A DNA stretch of 64,000 nucleotides from an uncultured bacterium (GCA_937890835.1 CALADF010000031.1:78117-142116), one strand, 5' to 3'. Numbered from the stretch's first letter, positions 50,455-59,518 are shown. Notes: generated by a model not told the origin, from the letters alone. Numbers and translations: made by a program.

Positions 50455-51381
50455 ATGGCAGCAAGACATACATCGCCGCTTCAGGCTCTTCTCGTCGACG
50501 ATCGCTTTGACGGCGACATCTACGCTCACGAGCCGATGTCGCGGCATACCACGTATCGCCTTGGAGGGCCTGCGCGTTTCTACGTGCGGGTCGCCTCGGT
50601 CGGCGCGCTCACACGTCTGGTCGACGTGTGCGAGGCCGAGGACGTTCCTTGGGCGATTGTCGGCCGAGGATCGAACCTGCTCGTCTCCGACGAGGGCTTC
50701 CCCGGCGTCGTGATCTCGCTCGGACGGGATTTTCGTGCCATGCGCGTCGATGACGAGACGCATCGCTTCATGGTGGGCGCAGGCGTTTTGCTATCCGCCG
50801 TGGTTCAAGAGGCGTTCAAGCGTTCCCTCGCAGGTCTTGAGTTCGCGGTGGGAACCCCTGGCACCGTCGGCGGGGCGTTGCGCATGAACGCGGGCTCTCG
50901 CGATGAGTGGATCGGCTCTCATGTTGTGAGCGTCACCACGTTCTCGCGCGAAGACGGGCTCATCAGACGCCCAGGGTCGGAGATTTCATGGGGATACCGC
51001 ACCTCGTCTATCCGCGCGGATGAGGTGGTGCTTGAATGCGAGATCGAGACGAAGCCGGCGGATCCGTTCTACATCCGTGGAAAAATGGAGGCGAATCTCG
51101 CGCGTCGGAAGAAGTCGCAGCCCCTCAACGCCGCATGCTGCGGCAGCGTCTTCCGCAATCCCGAAGGAGCGTCGGCCGCAGCTCTCATCGACGAACTTGG
51201 GCTTAAAGGCGCCTCGCTCGGCGGGGCCCGCGTGTCGGATGTTCACGCGAACTTCATAGTCAACACCGGTGAGGCGACCGCTCACGACGTGCGCGAGCTC
51301 ATCGGATATCTAACAGCGAAGGTGTACGAGGCGTATGGCATCGAACTCACGCCCGAGGTCAGGTTCCTCGGGTTCGAATAA
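50455..51381 (+). CDS. murB: UDP-N-acetylenolpyruvoylglucosamine reductase
   Basis: FAD enzyme that reduces the enolpyruvyl group to make UDP-MurNAc. The 308-residue protein has 'HTTYRLGGPARFYVRV', 'IVGRGSNLLVSDEGFPGVVI', 'FAVGTPGTVGGALRMNAGS' and 'CGSVFRNPEG' with the catalytic Ser/Cys region, ending in 'TPEVRFLGFE'. It begins 9 bp after murC. Its last 47 bases overlap the proposed ftsQ start in another frame. Confidence 0.93.
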   Translation: MAARHTSPLQALLVDDRFDGDIYAHEPMSRHTTYRLGGPARFYVRVASVGALTRLVDVCEAEDVPWAIVGRGSNLLVSDEGFPGVVISLGRDFRAMRVDDETHRFMVGAGVLLSAVVQEAFKRSLAGLEFAVGTPGTVGGALRMNAGSRDEWIGSHVVSVTTFSREDGLIRRPGSEISWGYRTSSIRADEVVLECEIETKPADPFYIRGKMEANLARRKKSQPLNAACCGSVFRNPEGASAAALIDELGLKGASLGGARVSDVHANFIVNTGEATAHDVRELIGYLTAKVYEAYGIELTPEVRFLGFE

Positions 51382-52399
51382 GACGCAGGGTCGCAACAAC
51401 CCGCGCAATGCGCAGCGTCGCGTCTCGCCTCAGATGCGTTCCGGCGCTCCCGCTTCGGGAATGTATAGCACCTCGTCGCCACGCCGTTCTTCGCCTCAGC
51501 GCACGGCGCCTTCTCCGCGACCCCGCCCTCGTTCGGCTCAGGTGACACCGCGTCAGAGCGTGACTTCGGTTCGCATCGGCGACATGGACAGGATCGAGCG
51601 CGCTGAGCGCGCTCGACAGGCGCGCAAGAAGCGTCGTGGCCCGCTGATCGCGGCCGGGGTGATCGTCGGGCTCATTGTCGCGGCGGTGATAGCCCTCGCC
51701 GTCTTGTCGCGTTCATCCGTGTTCGCCATCCAAGACGTCGACTTCGTCGGTGCCGATCACCTCACGAAAAGCGAGGTGTCGCAGCTCGTCTCCATCCCGC
51801 AGGGAACCACGTTGCTCAACGTCGACGTCGACGGTATCAAGAACTCTCTTCTGCGCGACTCGTGGGTGCAAAGCGTCACGGTCAACCGCGTGTTCCCCGG
51901 AACGCTTGAGATCGTCATCACCGAGCGCAAGCTCGGCGCCATCGTCGAGATACCCATGGGAGCGACCCAGACCATTCAAAGTTGGGCCATCGCCGAGGAT
52001 GGAACGTGGTTGATGGCCGTTCCCGCGCAGGATTCCTCGATCGGGCAAAGCCTCAGTCCGAAGATTTACGAGGACGCCGCCTCGGTGCTGCATATCACCG
52101 ACGTGCCTTATGGTTTGACGCCCGAGATGGGAACGCGCTGTTCCGATGCCAACGTCAACAACGCTCTCGCCATCGTCGCGGGCATGACGACCGAGCTTGC
52201 CGGTCAGGTGACGACCGTTTCGGCGACCGACGAGGAGTCGACGTTGCTGACTCTGGAGAGCGGCATCGAGATCGCGTTCGGACCCGCTGAGGACATCCGC
52301 GAGAAGGAGCGCGTGTGCCTTAAAGTCATCGAGGAGCATCCCGGTGTGGTTTACATCAACGTTCGCACGGTCGACCGCGTGACGTGGCGCGCTCTTTAG
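51335..52399 (+). CDS. ftsQ: Cell division protein FtsQ
   Basis: Bitopic division protein of 354 residues. An unusually long (~105 residue) Arg/Ser/Pro-rich cytoplasmic region precedes the helix 'LIAAGVIVGLIVAAVIALAV'. The POTRA domain follows (FAIQDVDFVGADHLTKSEVS, 'NSLLRDSWVQSVTVNRVFPG', 'VITERKLGAIVEIP'). The start at 51335 overlaps murB by 47 bp, which is more than the other junctions here. GAGGCGT stands before it, but a later start (for example ATG at 51434) is possible and would shorten the tail. Confidence 0.82.
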   Translation: MASNSRPRSGSSGSNKTQGRNNPRNAQRRVSPQMRSGAPASGMYSTSSPRRSSPQRTAPSPRPRPRSAQVTPRQSVTSVRIGDMDRIERAERARQARKKRRGPLIAAGVIVGLIVAAVIALAVLSRSSVFAIQDVDFVGADHLTKSEVSQLVSIPQGTTLLNVDVDGIKNSLLRDSWVQSVTVNRVFPGTLEIVITERKLGAIVEIPMGATQTIQSWAIAEDGTWLMAVPAQDSSIGQSLSPKIYEDAASVLHITDVPYGLTPEMGTRCSDANVNNALAIVAGMTTELAGQVTTVSATDEESTLLTLESGIEIAFGPAEDIREKERVCLKVIEEHPGVVYINVRTVDRVTWRAL

Positions 52400-52507
52400 G
52401 GGGCTGCCGCAGATAGCGGGGATCCGGGCGATTCTGCTTGCCGCCCTCAGTCGATTGCGCACTTGTGGTATTCGTGGAGGGTATGCGGCGCCCGCCCTGC
52501 GTTTTCG

Positions 52508-52535
52508 TTGCAAATGGGTCTTCATCGTGTAAAAT
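52508..52535 (+). promoter_or_regulatory. Candidate ftsZ promoter
   Basis: TTGCAA (52508-52513), 16-bp spacer, TAAAAT (52530-52535), 89 bp before the ftsZ ATG in a 224-bp spacer. Separate transcription of ftsZ in addition to read-through would fit its high demand. Confidence 0.6.
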
Positions 52536-52623
52536 GTCCGTCGTGTGCGATGCTTCGGCATATGCGCAGTTCACGATTGAAGAATCGCAGCAGCTAAAAT
52601 GCAGCACGTTGTGGAGGAAGATA

Positions 52624-53751
52624 ATGCCTAACTTTTCAGGTGAGCATCTGGCGGTCATCAAGGTCGTCGGCGTAGGCGGCGGCGGCACGAACGCCGTCAA
52701 CCGCATGGTGGAAGCGGGCGTCAAGGGCGTCGAGTTCATTGCGGTGAATACCGACCGCCAAGCTTTGTTGATGTCCGACGCGGACAAGACCATCCACATC
52801 GGCGAAGAGTTGACGCGCGGGCTGGGCGCAGGCGCCAACCCCGAGGTCGGCTGCCAGGCTGCCGAGGAAAGCCGTGCGGAGATCCGCGAGGCCCTCGCTG
52901 AGGCGGACATGGTGTTCGTCACGGCTGGCGAAGGCGGCGGCACGGGAACGGGAGCTGCTCCCATCGTTGCCGAGATCGCCCGCGAGGAGATCGGCGCGCT
53001 CACGGTCGGTATCGTCACGAAGCCGTTCACCTTCGAGGGTCGCGTACGTCGCAACCAGGCCGAGCAGGGCATCGATTTGCTCTCTCAGAAGGTCGACACG
53101 CTCATCGTCATTCCCAACGATCGTCTTCTCGAGATCGTCGACAAGAAGACTTCCATGATCGACGCTTTCCGCATTTGCGACGACACGCTTCGTCAGGGCA
53201 TTCAGGGCGTCACGGACCTCATCACCGTGCCGGGTCTCATCAACCTCGACTTCGCCGATATCCGCGCCGTCATGAAGGACGCGGGAACCGCCATGATGGG
53301 CATCGGCGTCGCAACTGGCGAGAACCGTGCGCTCGAGGCCGCTCAGCAAGCGACGAACTCGGCGCTCCTCGAGTCTTCCATTCAGGGAGCCTCGCGCGTT
53401 TTGTTCTCCATCGCAGGTGGTCCCGATCTCACGCTCACCGAGGTGTCGGAGGCTGCGCGTACCGTCGAGGCGTGCGCGGATGAGAACGCCAACATCATTT
53501 ACGGTCAGATCATCGACGAGGCCATGAAGGACGCCGTGCGCATCACGGTCATCGCCACCGGCTTCAAAGCGGGTGCTTCCCAGTCCTCCATGGATTTCAC
53601 CGGGCGCTCTGCCAAGCAGGATATCTTCGCGTCCACCGAGCAGCCCGCGCCTATCGTGCAGCCTGCTCCGGTGACGTTTTCCACCACGTCGAACAGCGGT
53701 CGCTTCGCTGACGAGGACTACATCCCCGACTTCTTGAAACGCCAGCGATAG
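52624..53751 (+). CDS. ftsZ: Cell division GTPase FtsZ
   Basis: Tubulin-like GTPase that forms the Z-ring, 375 residues. 'VIKVVGVGGGGTNAVNRMVE' is followed by the tubulin signature 'FVTAGEGGGTGTGAAPIVAE' near residue 103 and the T7-loop region 'GLINLDFADIRAVMKDAGTA' near 200, with the catalytic Asp. A linker of ~45 residues leads to the C-terminal peptide DYIPDFLKRQR, which binds SepF and other partners. GTGGAGGAAG precedes the ATG. No ftsA is present, so the anchor must be SepF, encoded 1.7 kb downstream. Confidence 0.97.
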   Translation: MPNFSGEHLAVIKVVGVGGGGTNAVNRMVEAGVKGVEFIAVNTDRQALLMSDADKTIHIGEELTRGLGAGANPEVGCQAAEESRAEIREALAEADMVFVTAGEGGGTGTGAAPIVAEIAREEIGALTVGIVTKPFTFEGRVRRNQAEQGIDLLSQKVDTLIVIPNDRLLEIVDKKTSMIDAFRICDDTLRQGIQGVTDLITVPGLINLDFADIRAVMKDAGTAMMGIGVATGENRALEAAQQATNSALLESSIQGASRVLFSIAGGPDLTLTEVSEAARTVEACADENANIIYGQIIDEAMKDAVRITVIATGFKAGASQSSMDFTGRSAKQDIFASTEQPAPIVQPAPVTFSTTSNSGRFADEDYIPDFLKRQR

Positions 53752-53763
53752 GGGAGAAGCTTG

Positions 53764-54627
53764 ATGGTATCGCAGCTGCCCCTGCCTCGACTTGAGGCAC
53801 GTGCGCTCGATCCGCTTCATATCGTAACCGATGACGCGCTCGCCCGGGAAACGGGCGTGCGCGTTGTTTTTACCGGTCGAAAAGGCGGGTTGAGCACGGG
53901 AGATTACCGGGGTCTTAATCTCGCGGGTCACGTCGGAGACGACCCGTCTTCGGTCGAAGAGAACCGCGCGTTGCTGATGCGCGTCCTCGGTGCGCCCGAT
54001 GTTCCCGTCGTCGTCCCCAACCAGGTTCATGGCGATAACTTGGTCGTTATCGAGAACTCCTCGACACGGGGTCGCGCGGCTGAACTTGCGCGAGTTCGCG
54101 CCATCTGCGCTGAGGGCGCGGACGGCATCGTGTGCCATGCGCCCGATGTCGCGCCGCTTCTGTGCTTCGCCGATTGCGTGCCTGTGATCGTGGTTTCCCC
54201 GTCAGGCTCCTTCGCGGTCGTTCACGCGGGCTGGAGGGGCGTTGTCGCCTCTATCGCGTCGAAAGCGGTTCTTCGACTCGTCGAGTACGACCGCTCTGTC
54301 GCGGGGGCGACGAGCCGTCTTGTCGAGGACATCGCCGGCTCCTATAACGTCTACATCGGCCCTCACATTCATGGGGAGTGTTTCGAGTGCGGCGAGGATC
54401 TGATCCGTCGGTTCGTCGATCAGTTCGGCGAGGCTTGCTCGCGCGATCCGCGTCATGTCGATTTGGCTGAAGCGCTGCGAATCGATTTGGTGCGCGTCGG
54501 CGTCGACGGTTCGCGCATAGCCGATGCGGGGGCGTGCACCATGTGCCATCCCGATCAGTACTATTCTTATCGCGCCGAAGGCGGCACATGCGGTCGTCAT
54601 GGTGCGCTTGCGTTCCGGAGGTCGTAA
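53764..54627 (+). CDS. pgeF: Multicopper-oxidase-like laccase-domain protein PgeF/YlmD
   Basis: Member of the DUF152 family; relatives have purine-nucleoside phosphorylase/adenosine deaminase activity or edit peptidoglycan stem residues. The 287-residue protein has the zinc-ligand motifs in order: 'VVVPNQVHGDNLVVIEN', FADCVPVIVV and 'AVVHAGWRGVVASI', and ends with 'CTMCHPDQYYSYRAEGGTCG'. The ATG at 53764 follows GGGGAGA; a TTG just before is also in frame. Its place between ftsZ and yggS is common in Gram-positive dcw clusters. Confidence 0.85.
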   Translation: MVSQLPLPRLEARALDPLHIVTDDALARETGVRVVFTGRKGGLSTGDYRGLNLAGHVGDDPSSVEENRALLMRVLGAPDVPVVVPNQVHGDNLVVIENSSTRGRAAELARVRAICAEGADGIVCHAPDVAPLLCFADCVPVIVVSPSGSFAVVHAGWRGVVASIASKAVLRLVEYDRSVAGATSRLVEDIAGSYNVYIGPHIHGECFECGEDLIRRFVDQFGEACSRDPRHVDLAEALRIDLVRVGVDGSRIADAGACTMCHPDQYYSYRAEGGTCGRHGALAFRRS

Positions 54628-54628
54628 T

Positions 54629-55318
54629 ATGAACATTGCGCAACGTTATAAGTCCGTTCGCGAACAAGTTGACGAGTGCTGTCGGCTTTGCGGCCGCGAT
54701 CCTCGTGGGGTGACGCTTGTCGCTGTGTCGAAAACAGTTGATGAAATCGGCGTCGAAGAGGCGTTTTCCGCAGGCGCTCGCGAGTTCGGCGAGAACCGCC
54801 CCGATCAGATTGTCAGGAAATCCGCCGTGCTCCCCGAGGCTCGATGGCACTTCATAGGCAATATCCAATCGCGTCGTATCGACGATATCGTATCGTCGGC
54901 GTCTCTTATCCATTCGCTTCACCAGATGAACCATGCGGTTAAGATCGACTCGTGTGCGGCGCGGCTCGGCATCGTGCAGGACGTCCTTCTCGAGGTGAAC
55001 GTGTCGGGGGAGGAGAGTAAAAGCGGCATCGCGCCCGCGGATGCGCTTGATTTCGCTCGGGAATGCGCGGTTTTGCCTCATATTCGCCTGCGCGGACTCA
55101 TGACGATGGCGCCGCAGGGGGATCTCCGCGTCGCCTTCGATACGTTCGAGGGCCTCGCCCGGTTGGCCGAGGATGTACGCGGTGGCATCTCCGCAGACGA
55201 GGCCGCCGTTTTCAATGAACTTTCTATGGGTATGAGCGAAGACTGGAGAGAGGGCGTTCGCGCCGGCGCTACTATTGTTCGCATCGGCCGCGCGATTTTC
55301 AGCGATTCTTTCGAGTAA
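54629..55318 (+). CDS. YggS/PLPBP-family PLP-binding protein
   Basis: A 229-residue PLP-homeostasis protein with no known catalytic reaction. The PLP lysine is in 'VTLVAVSKTVDEIGVEEAF'. 'REFGENRPDQIVRK' and 'WHFIGNIQSRRIDDIVSSAS' follow, and the C-terminal 'LSMGMSEDWREGVRAGATIV' and VRIGRAIF bind the PLP phosphate. The ATG lies one base after the pgeF stop. CGGAGGTCG precedes it. Confidence 0.9.
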   Translation: MNIAQRYKSVREQVDECCRLCGRDPRGVTLVAVSKTVDEIGVEEAFSAGAREFGENRPDQIVRKSAVLPEARWHFIGNIQSRRIDDIVSSASLIHSLHQMNHAVKIDSCAARLGIVQDVLLEVNVSGEESKSGIAPADALDFARECAVLPHIRLRGLMTMAPQGDLRVAFDTFEGLARLAEDVRGGISADEAAVFNELSMGMSEDWREGVRAGATIVRIGRAIFSDSFE

Positions 55319-55426
55319 GATAATGCGTTGCGTTTTCGCATGAGGCGTTGATGCCTTTGCGGTTAGGGCGTTTTGACGCGCTGCGGGCTTTCGGCTTCAT
55401 GGCGCATGGAAATACGGGAGGTCACC

Positions 55427-56326
55427 ATGGACTTGCAGGATGGCAAGCGGATGTTCGGAGACATCAAGTCCAAGCTTGGATTCGGGTCGAAGAACCCGGA
55501 TCGTGGATACGATGACGCCTATGGCGACGGTTACGATGATTACGACGAGTACGAGGAATACGGCGAAGATTACGATGACTACGGCGATGGCGCATCTTCG
55601 TCCTCTTATGATCGTTATGCGCCGGTGACGACGCGTAGCGCGCGCGGGCGTACGGCTGACTCGACGATGCCCCGTCTGGTGTCGATCGAAGATGTGCGAG
55701 CCAACACGCAGTCTTCCTCGGGTGCGAGCCGCGACGCCTCTCCGCGTCATGCGAGCGCCGAGGCTACGTCGCGTTCGTTCGGGCGCACGATGGTTGATTC
55801 GTCGCTGCCTCCGCAGATGACGCCCGAGGGCACGGCCGCTGTTTCCGCAGCTGCTTCCCGTCGTCGCTCCGAGGGCCTCGATTCCCTGTTCACTCCGACC
55901 ACCGACAGTGCCGATGCGCGCGAGGAGACTCCCCGTTCGGAGATCGCGCGTTCTTCCGCCCAAGCGGCTTATGCCGCCACCGTTCAAGCCGCTAACGCTT
56001 CGGCTGCGCAGGCTGCTTCGCAAGCTTCCAAGCCGGTTGCACCTGCTTACACGGGAAGGCGCACGTTGCGAGTTCTGAAGCCCGGAGCTTATGCCGAGGC
56101 GGAGAACGTGGCGAAAGCCCTCAAGGGCGGCGACGTCGTCATTCTCGTTCTCTCGGAAACGCCGGCGGATCTTGTCAAGCGCATCCTCGACTTTTCGTTC
56201 GGGGCCGCTGCGGTTCTCGATGCATCCGTCGAGTGCGTTGCCGATCATATCTTCGCCATCGCGACGGTCTCGGGCTTGTCCGAGGTCGAGCGCATGACGC
56301 TTCGCAACCAGGGGGTCTTGTCGTGA
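55427..56326 (+). CDS. sepF: Cell division protein SepF with long acidic/tyrosine-rich linker
   Basis: Membrane anchor and bundler of the Z-ring. The family domain is at the C-terminus (about residues 205-299): 'LRVLKPGAYAEAENVAKALK', 'GGDVVILVLSETPADLVKRI' and 'LDFSFGAAAVLDASVECVAD'. The N-terminus (MDLQDGKRMFGDIKSKLGF) can be the amphipathic membrane-targeting helix. Between them lie ~180 residues of low complexity, first Asp/Tyr/Gly/Glu-rich (residues ~25-60), then Ser/Ala/Arg-rich. Most SepF proteins are about 150 residues, and here 299. GGGAGGTCACC precedes the ATG. proC starts within its stop (GTGA overlap). Confidence 0.88.
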   Translation: MDLQDGKRMFGDIKSKLGFGSKNPDRGYDDAYGDGYDDYDEYEEYGEDYDDYGDGASSSSYDRYAPVTTRSARGRTADSTMPRLVSIEDVRANTQSSSGASRDASPRHASAEATSRSFGRTMVDSSLPPQMTPEGTAAVSAAASRRRSEGLDSLFTPTTDSADAREETPRSEIARSSAQAAYAATVQAANASAAQAASQASKPVAPAYTGRRTLRVLKPGAYAEAENVAKALKGGDVVILVLSETPADLVKRILDFSFGAAAVLDASVECVADHIFAIATVSGLSEVERMTLRNQGVLS

Positions 56327-57174
56327 CGGCTCTCGACCGCGGAGCGCGCATCCTCGTCGTCGGGGGCGGGAAGATGGGCGAGGCGATCCTCGGCGGCTGG
56401 ATCGCCTCCGAAGACGGCGTTGCTGCGTCTGTCGACGCTTCGAACGTGACGGTTGTCAATCCCGGCGTCGCCCGAAGGGAGCATCTGACATCGCGTTACG
56501 GCGTGACGTGCATTGCCGACGCAAGAGAGGCCGAGCCGGCCGACATCGTCGTGCTTGCCGTCAAGCCGCAGGTCATGCCGAGCGTTCTCGACGACATCCG
56601 CGATGTCGCAGCTTATGCCGGCGCCGAGGCGGGCCCTTTGTTCATCTCCATCGCCGCAGGTCTTACCACCGAGTGGTTCGCCGAGCGCCTGCCTGCGGGG
56701 GCGCGCTTCGTCCGCGTCATGCCCAACACGCCCCTGCTTGTGGGTGCGGGCACGACGACGGTTTGCGCGCCTGAGGGTGCGAACGCCGCCGATGTAGATC
56801 TCGTGTGTGAGTTGTTCGACGCTCTCGGCTCTGCTTTCGTCGTCGATGAGCTCCTCATGGATGCGACGGGGGCCTTGTCAGGTTCCGGTCCCGCTTACGT
56901 TGCGCATATGATAGAGGCTCTGCGCGATGCGGGGCGTGACGCGGGCATCGACGAAGCTCTCGCCGAAAGGCTTGCGTTCGATACGGTGTACGGCACATGC
57001 AAGCTCATGGCTGAAACACGGCAAACGCCCGAGCAGACGCGCGTCGCCGTCTGCTCACCCGGAGGTACCACCCTCGCCGCCCTCGCCGCGATGGATGAAG
57101 CCGGCTTCTCCGCGGTGTTTTCCCGCGGTGTTGCCGCCGCCGTCGCCCGTTCCAAGGAGCTCGCTTCATGCTAA
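56323..57174 (+). CDS. proC: Pyrroline-5-carboxylate reductase
   Basis: Last step of proline synthesis, NAD(P)H-dependent. The 283-residue protein has the N-terminal 'ILVVGGGKMGEAILGGWIAS', 'DIVVLAVKPQVMPSVLDDI', 'RVMPNTPLLVGAGTTTVC' and the C-terminal 'TGALSGSGPAYVAHMIEALR' with 'SPGGTTLAALAAMDEAG'. These are the standard ProC blocks. The GTG start at 56323 overlaps the sepF stop by 4 bases, and the end overlaps yggT by 7 bases. Confidence 0.93.
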   Translation: MTALDRGARILVVGGGKMGEAILGGWIASEDGVAASVDASNVTVVNPGVARREHLTSRYGVTCIADAREAEPADIVVLAVKPQVMPSVLDDIRDVAAYAGAEAGPLFISIAAGLTTEWFAERLPAGARFVRVMPNTPLLVGAGTTTVCAPEGANAADVDLVCELFDALGSAFVVDELLMDATGALSGSGPAYVAHMIEALRDAGRDAGIDEALAERLAFDTVYGTCKLMAETRQTPEQTRVAVCSPGGTTLAALAAMDEAGFSAVFSRGVAAAVARSKELASC

Positions 57175-57422
57175 CGCTTTTGCTCGTCCGCTTGGCGGAC
57201 GCGTACAGTATGATCATCTTCGTGTACGTCATGATGTCGTGGCTCCCGACCGATCGTGGTCTGCTCGCCGACATCTATCACGTGCTCGGCAAGGTCTGCG
57301 ATCCGTATCTGAACCTGTTCAGGCGTTTCATTCCTCCTATTGGAGGAATGGTGGACGTAAGCCCTATCGTTGCTCTGCTTGTATTACAATTCGGGGTGCG
57401 GCTCCTCGTGATGCTGTTTTAA
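57168..57422 (+). CDS. YggT-family membrane protein
   Basis: An 84-residue protein with two hydrophobic segments and the family loop 'GKVCDPYLNLFRRFIPPIGG' followed by VDVSPIVALLVLQF. The YggT family is widespread next to proC, sepF and divIVA; a role in osmotic tolerance or division has been suggested but is not clear. It overlaps the end of proC by 7 bases, so they are probably co-translated. Confidence 0.85.
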   Translation: MLTLLLVRLADAYSMIIFVYVMMSWLPTDRGLLADIYHVLGKVCDPYLNLFRRFIPPIGGMVDVSPIVALLVLQFGVRLLVMLF

Positions 57423-57485
57423 TTTGTGAGTACGTCTATCGAAGGTGCGCGATCCCAGGTCGGTATCTTGGTGAAGGGAAGACAT

Positions 57486-58334
57486 ATGGCTATTACCGCT
57501 GCCGATATCCACAATCAGAGTTTTTCAATCGACCGCAAGGGCTATGACGTCGACGAGGTCGACATCTTCCTCGAGCACGTTGCCGACGAGATCGACGTTC
57601 TCAACAATCATATCGCCGCTCTCGAGGATCAGCTCGACGGTTCCCGTTTCGACGGTTTCGATACCGCTGTCGCCCCTGTGAACGATCAGCCTGAGGCTTT
57701 GGGATCCGATACGCTCGCCTGCGATGCCGCCATTGCCGAGAAAGACGCGCTTCTCGCCGAAAAAGACCAGATCATCGCCGACCTCGAGCGACAGCTTGAG
57801 GAGAAGAAGGCTAACGACAGCGCCATCTCCCAAGCTCTCATCATCGCGCAACGCTCTGCCGACGAGATTGTGGCGAAGGCGAATGCTGATGCCGCCGAGA
57901 CCATGCAGGATGCGCGCGACGAGGCGACGCGCATTCTCAACCGCGCGAACGCGGATAAGCAAGCGGTCATCGATTCGATTCGCAAGCTCGAGGACGATCG
58001 CGAGGATGTGCGCGACGAGTACGCCGACATTTTGAAGGACTTCATCGCCGATGCCTCGCGCAAGCTCGCCGATCTGGGCGCCTTTGCGACCGCAGGCGCC
58101 GTGGTCGCCGCAGGTGCGTATGCTGCTGTCCAGCCTGCCGCCGAGCTGATCGAGGACGATACGACCGACGCGTTCGATGCAGCTGATTACGTCGAGGAGC
58201 CTATGGTCGAGTACACGACTCCTCAGGCTACGGACGCGGTCGTGGCCGCGGCGACGCCGGTGGCGAGCGCTTACGAGAAGGATCTCTCCGGTTTCGGCGA
58301 CGCCGACGATTTCGAGTTCGAGGAGATCGACTAA
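57486..58334 (+). CDS. divIVA: DivIVA-domain polar scaffold protein
   Basis: A 282-residue coiled-coil protein. The N-terminal membrane-curvature domain is 'ITAADIHNQSFSIDRKGYDV', followed by DEVDIFLEHVADEIDVL. A Glu/Lys/Asp-rich coiled coil runs from about 75 to 195. The Ala/Val-rich C-terminal part ends in an acidic tail (DADDFEFEEID). In Actinobacteria DivIVA (Wag31) directs polar growth and division-site selection. It is the last gene of the cluster and is followed by a strong terminator. GAAGGGAAGAC precedes the ATG. Confidence 0.9.
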   Translation: MAITAADIHNQSFSIDRKGYDVDEVDIFLEHVADEIDVLNNHIAALEDQLDGSRFDGFDTAVAPVNDQPEALGSDTLACDAAIAEKDALLAEKDQIIADLERQLEEKKANDSAISQALIIAQRSADEIVAKANADAAETMQDARDEATRILNRANADKQAVIDSIRKLEDDREDVRDEYADILKDFIADASRKLADLGAFATAGAVVAAGAYAAVQPAAELIEDDTTDAFDAADYVEEPMVEYTTPQATDAVVAAATPVASAYEKDLSGFGDADDFEFEEID

Positions 58335-58381
58335 ATCCGCGCGGATCTTTTGCTCCAAGGGAGCTCTCTCGCTTCAGGTAG

Positions 58382-58437
58382 AACCCCCGCCTTTCCACCG
58401 TAGAGGGATGTTTTGGAAAGGCGGGGGTTTTCTATTT
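58382..58437 (+). terminator. Terminator of the dcw cluster
   Basis: Perfect 15-bp stem AACCCCCGCCTTTCC / GGAAAGGCGGGGGTT (58382-58396 with 58415-58429), 18-nt loop, then TTCTATTT. It lies 47 bp after divIVA. It faces the 3' end of rnpB but has no T-run on the minus strand. Confidence 0.88.
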
Positions 58438-58469
58438 GGGAAGAATGCCTGTCGAGGCTGACGAAAGAG

Positions 58470-58837
58470 CGAGTGAGCCTGTAAGCCGGGTTCTGTCGAA
58501 GGACGGCCATTTATCTCGAATGCGCGTCGCCGCGCATCTCTAGCACGCAACCCGAACGCACGGAAGGGCGGCCGTATCGCGTTCCTATTTGCGCTTGCTC
58601 CAGATGGGGTTTACCAAGCTGCGCCGTTGCCGACGCACTGGTGCGCTCTTACCGCACCGTTTCAGCTTTTCTCCTGCTGCGGCGAGGGCTTGCGCTCTCG
58701 TTTCGGCAGGGGAGTTTTCTTTTCTGTGGCACTGATCCGTCGGGTCGCCCCGCCCAGCTGTTAGCTGGCATCTTGCCCTTTGGAGCCCGGACTTTCCTCG
58801 CACCGCGAACGGTACGCGACCATCCGGCTCGCTCGCG
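58470..58837 (-). ncRNA. rnpB: RNase P RNA
   Basis: Catalytic RNA of ribonuclease P, which trims tRNA 5' ends. Read on the minus strand, it has the family hallmark GAGGAAAGTCCGGGCTCC near the 5' end and finishes with ACAGAACCCGGCTTACAGGC. Its two ends pair as helix P1: GCGAGCGAGCC (58836-58826) with GGCTCACTCGC (58480-58470), with one mismatch. The length is about 368 nt, normal for the bacterial A type. The exact ends are estimated from P1 and the promoter at 58844. Confidence 0.95.
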
Positions 58838-58843
58838 TATGGT

Positions 58844-58871
58844 ATTCTAGCAAACCGAACGCCGTTCACAA
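58844..58871 (-). promoter_or_regulatory. rnpB promoter
   Basis: On the minus strand TTGTGA (58871-58866), 16-bp spacer, TAGAAT (58849-58844). Transcription would start about 58837, matching the start of helix P1. It overlaps the leader of the divergent thiN gene. Confidence 0.6.
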
Positions 58872-58891
58872 GAGGAAAGCGAGATTACCCC

Positions 58892-59518
58892 ATGACTATT
58901 TGCGCGCTCGTCGGCGCATCGGAGTTCAACGCCGAGCATTTTCAGATGATGGACGCGGAGGGGGCGTTCGACTATGTCATCGCCGTCGACGGTGGGTTCG
59001 CGCATCTTGAGGCCATCGGGCGTGCGCCTGATATGGCGATGGGGGATTTTGACTCTCTCGGTTACGTCCCGAGCATCCCCCAGGTTTCCCGCTTCTCCTC
59101 CAACAAAGATGCGTCCGACATGGAGTTGGCGTTGCGTCGGGCGAAGACCTTCAGGCATAAGGAGGTCTACGTTTACGGTGGTCTTGGCGGCAGACTTGAT
59201 CATACTCTGGCGAATCTGCAGCTTTTCTCCCTTTTCAGCGAGAAGGGCATTGCCGTCACGGCGATTGACCGCGACTGTGCTGTCACGTTCGTCACCGGCC
59301 CCGACGCCATCGAGATGCCCGCGCGCGATGCGGGAACGGTGTCGGTTTTCTCCATGAGCGACCTTTCCTCGGGAGTCTTCGAGCGTGGGCTGAAATGGGA
59401 GCTTGACGACGTGGGCCTTCGGAACCGGACCTCGTTGGGTCTGTCGAACGAGTTTCAAGGCGAAGCGGTGATGATCGGCGTGGAGAAGGGCACGCTCGCG
59501 GTGTTTATGCCGCTGTAA
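58892..59518 (+). CDS. thiN: Thiamine pyrophosphokinase
   Basis: Converts thiamine and ATP to thiamine pyrophosphate. The 208-residue protein has 'YVIAVDGGFAHLEAIGRAPD', 'MAMGDFDSLGYV', 'RFSSNKDASDMELALRRAK' and 'VYGGLGGRLDHTLANLQLF', the family's metal and nucleotide motifs. The C-terminal ~60 residues are the thiamine-binding beta domain. AAGAGGAAAGCGAG precedes the ATG. It is upstream of and outside the TPP riboswitch that controls thiC, so salvage of thiamine may be controlled differently from synthesis. Confidence 0.88.
   Translation: MTICALVGASEFNAEHFQMMDAEGAFDYVIAVDGGFAHLEAIGRAPDMAMGDFDSLGYVPSIPQVSRFSSNKDASDMELALRRAKTFRHKEVYVYGGLGGRLDHTLANLQLFSLFSEKGIAVTAIDRDCAVTFVTGPDAIEMPARDAGTVSVFSMSDLSSGVFERGLKWELDDVGLRNRTSLGLSNEFQGEAVMIGVEKGTLAVFMPL

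Noticed and set aside
58585..58869. A 94-codon frame on the minus strand in the RNase P region
   Set aside because: It lies within the conserved RNase P RNA, which fully explains the sequence.
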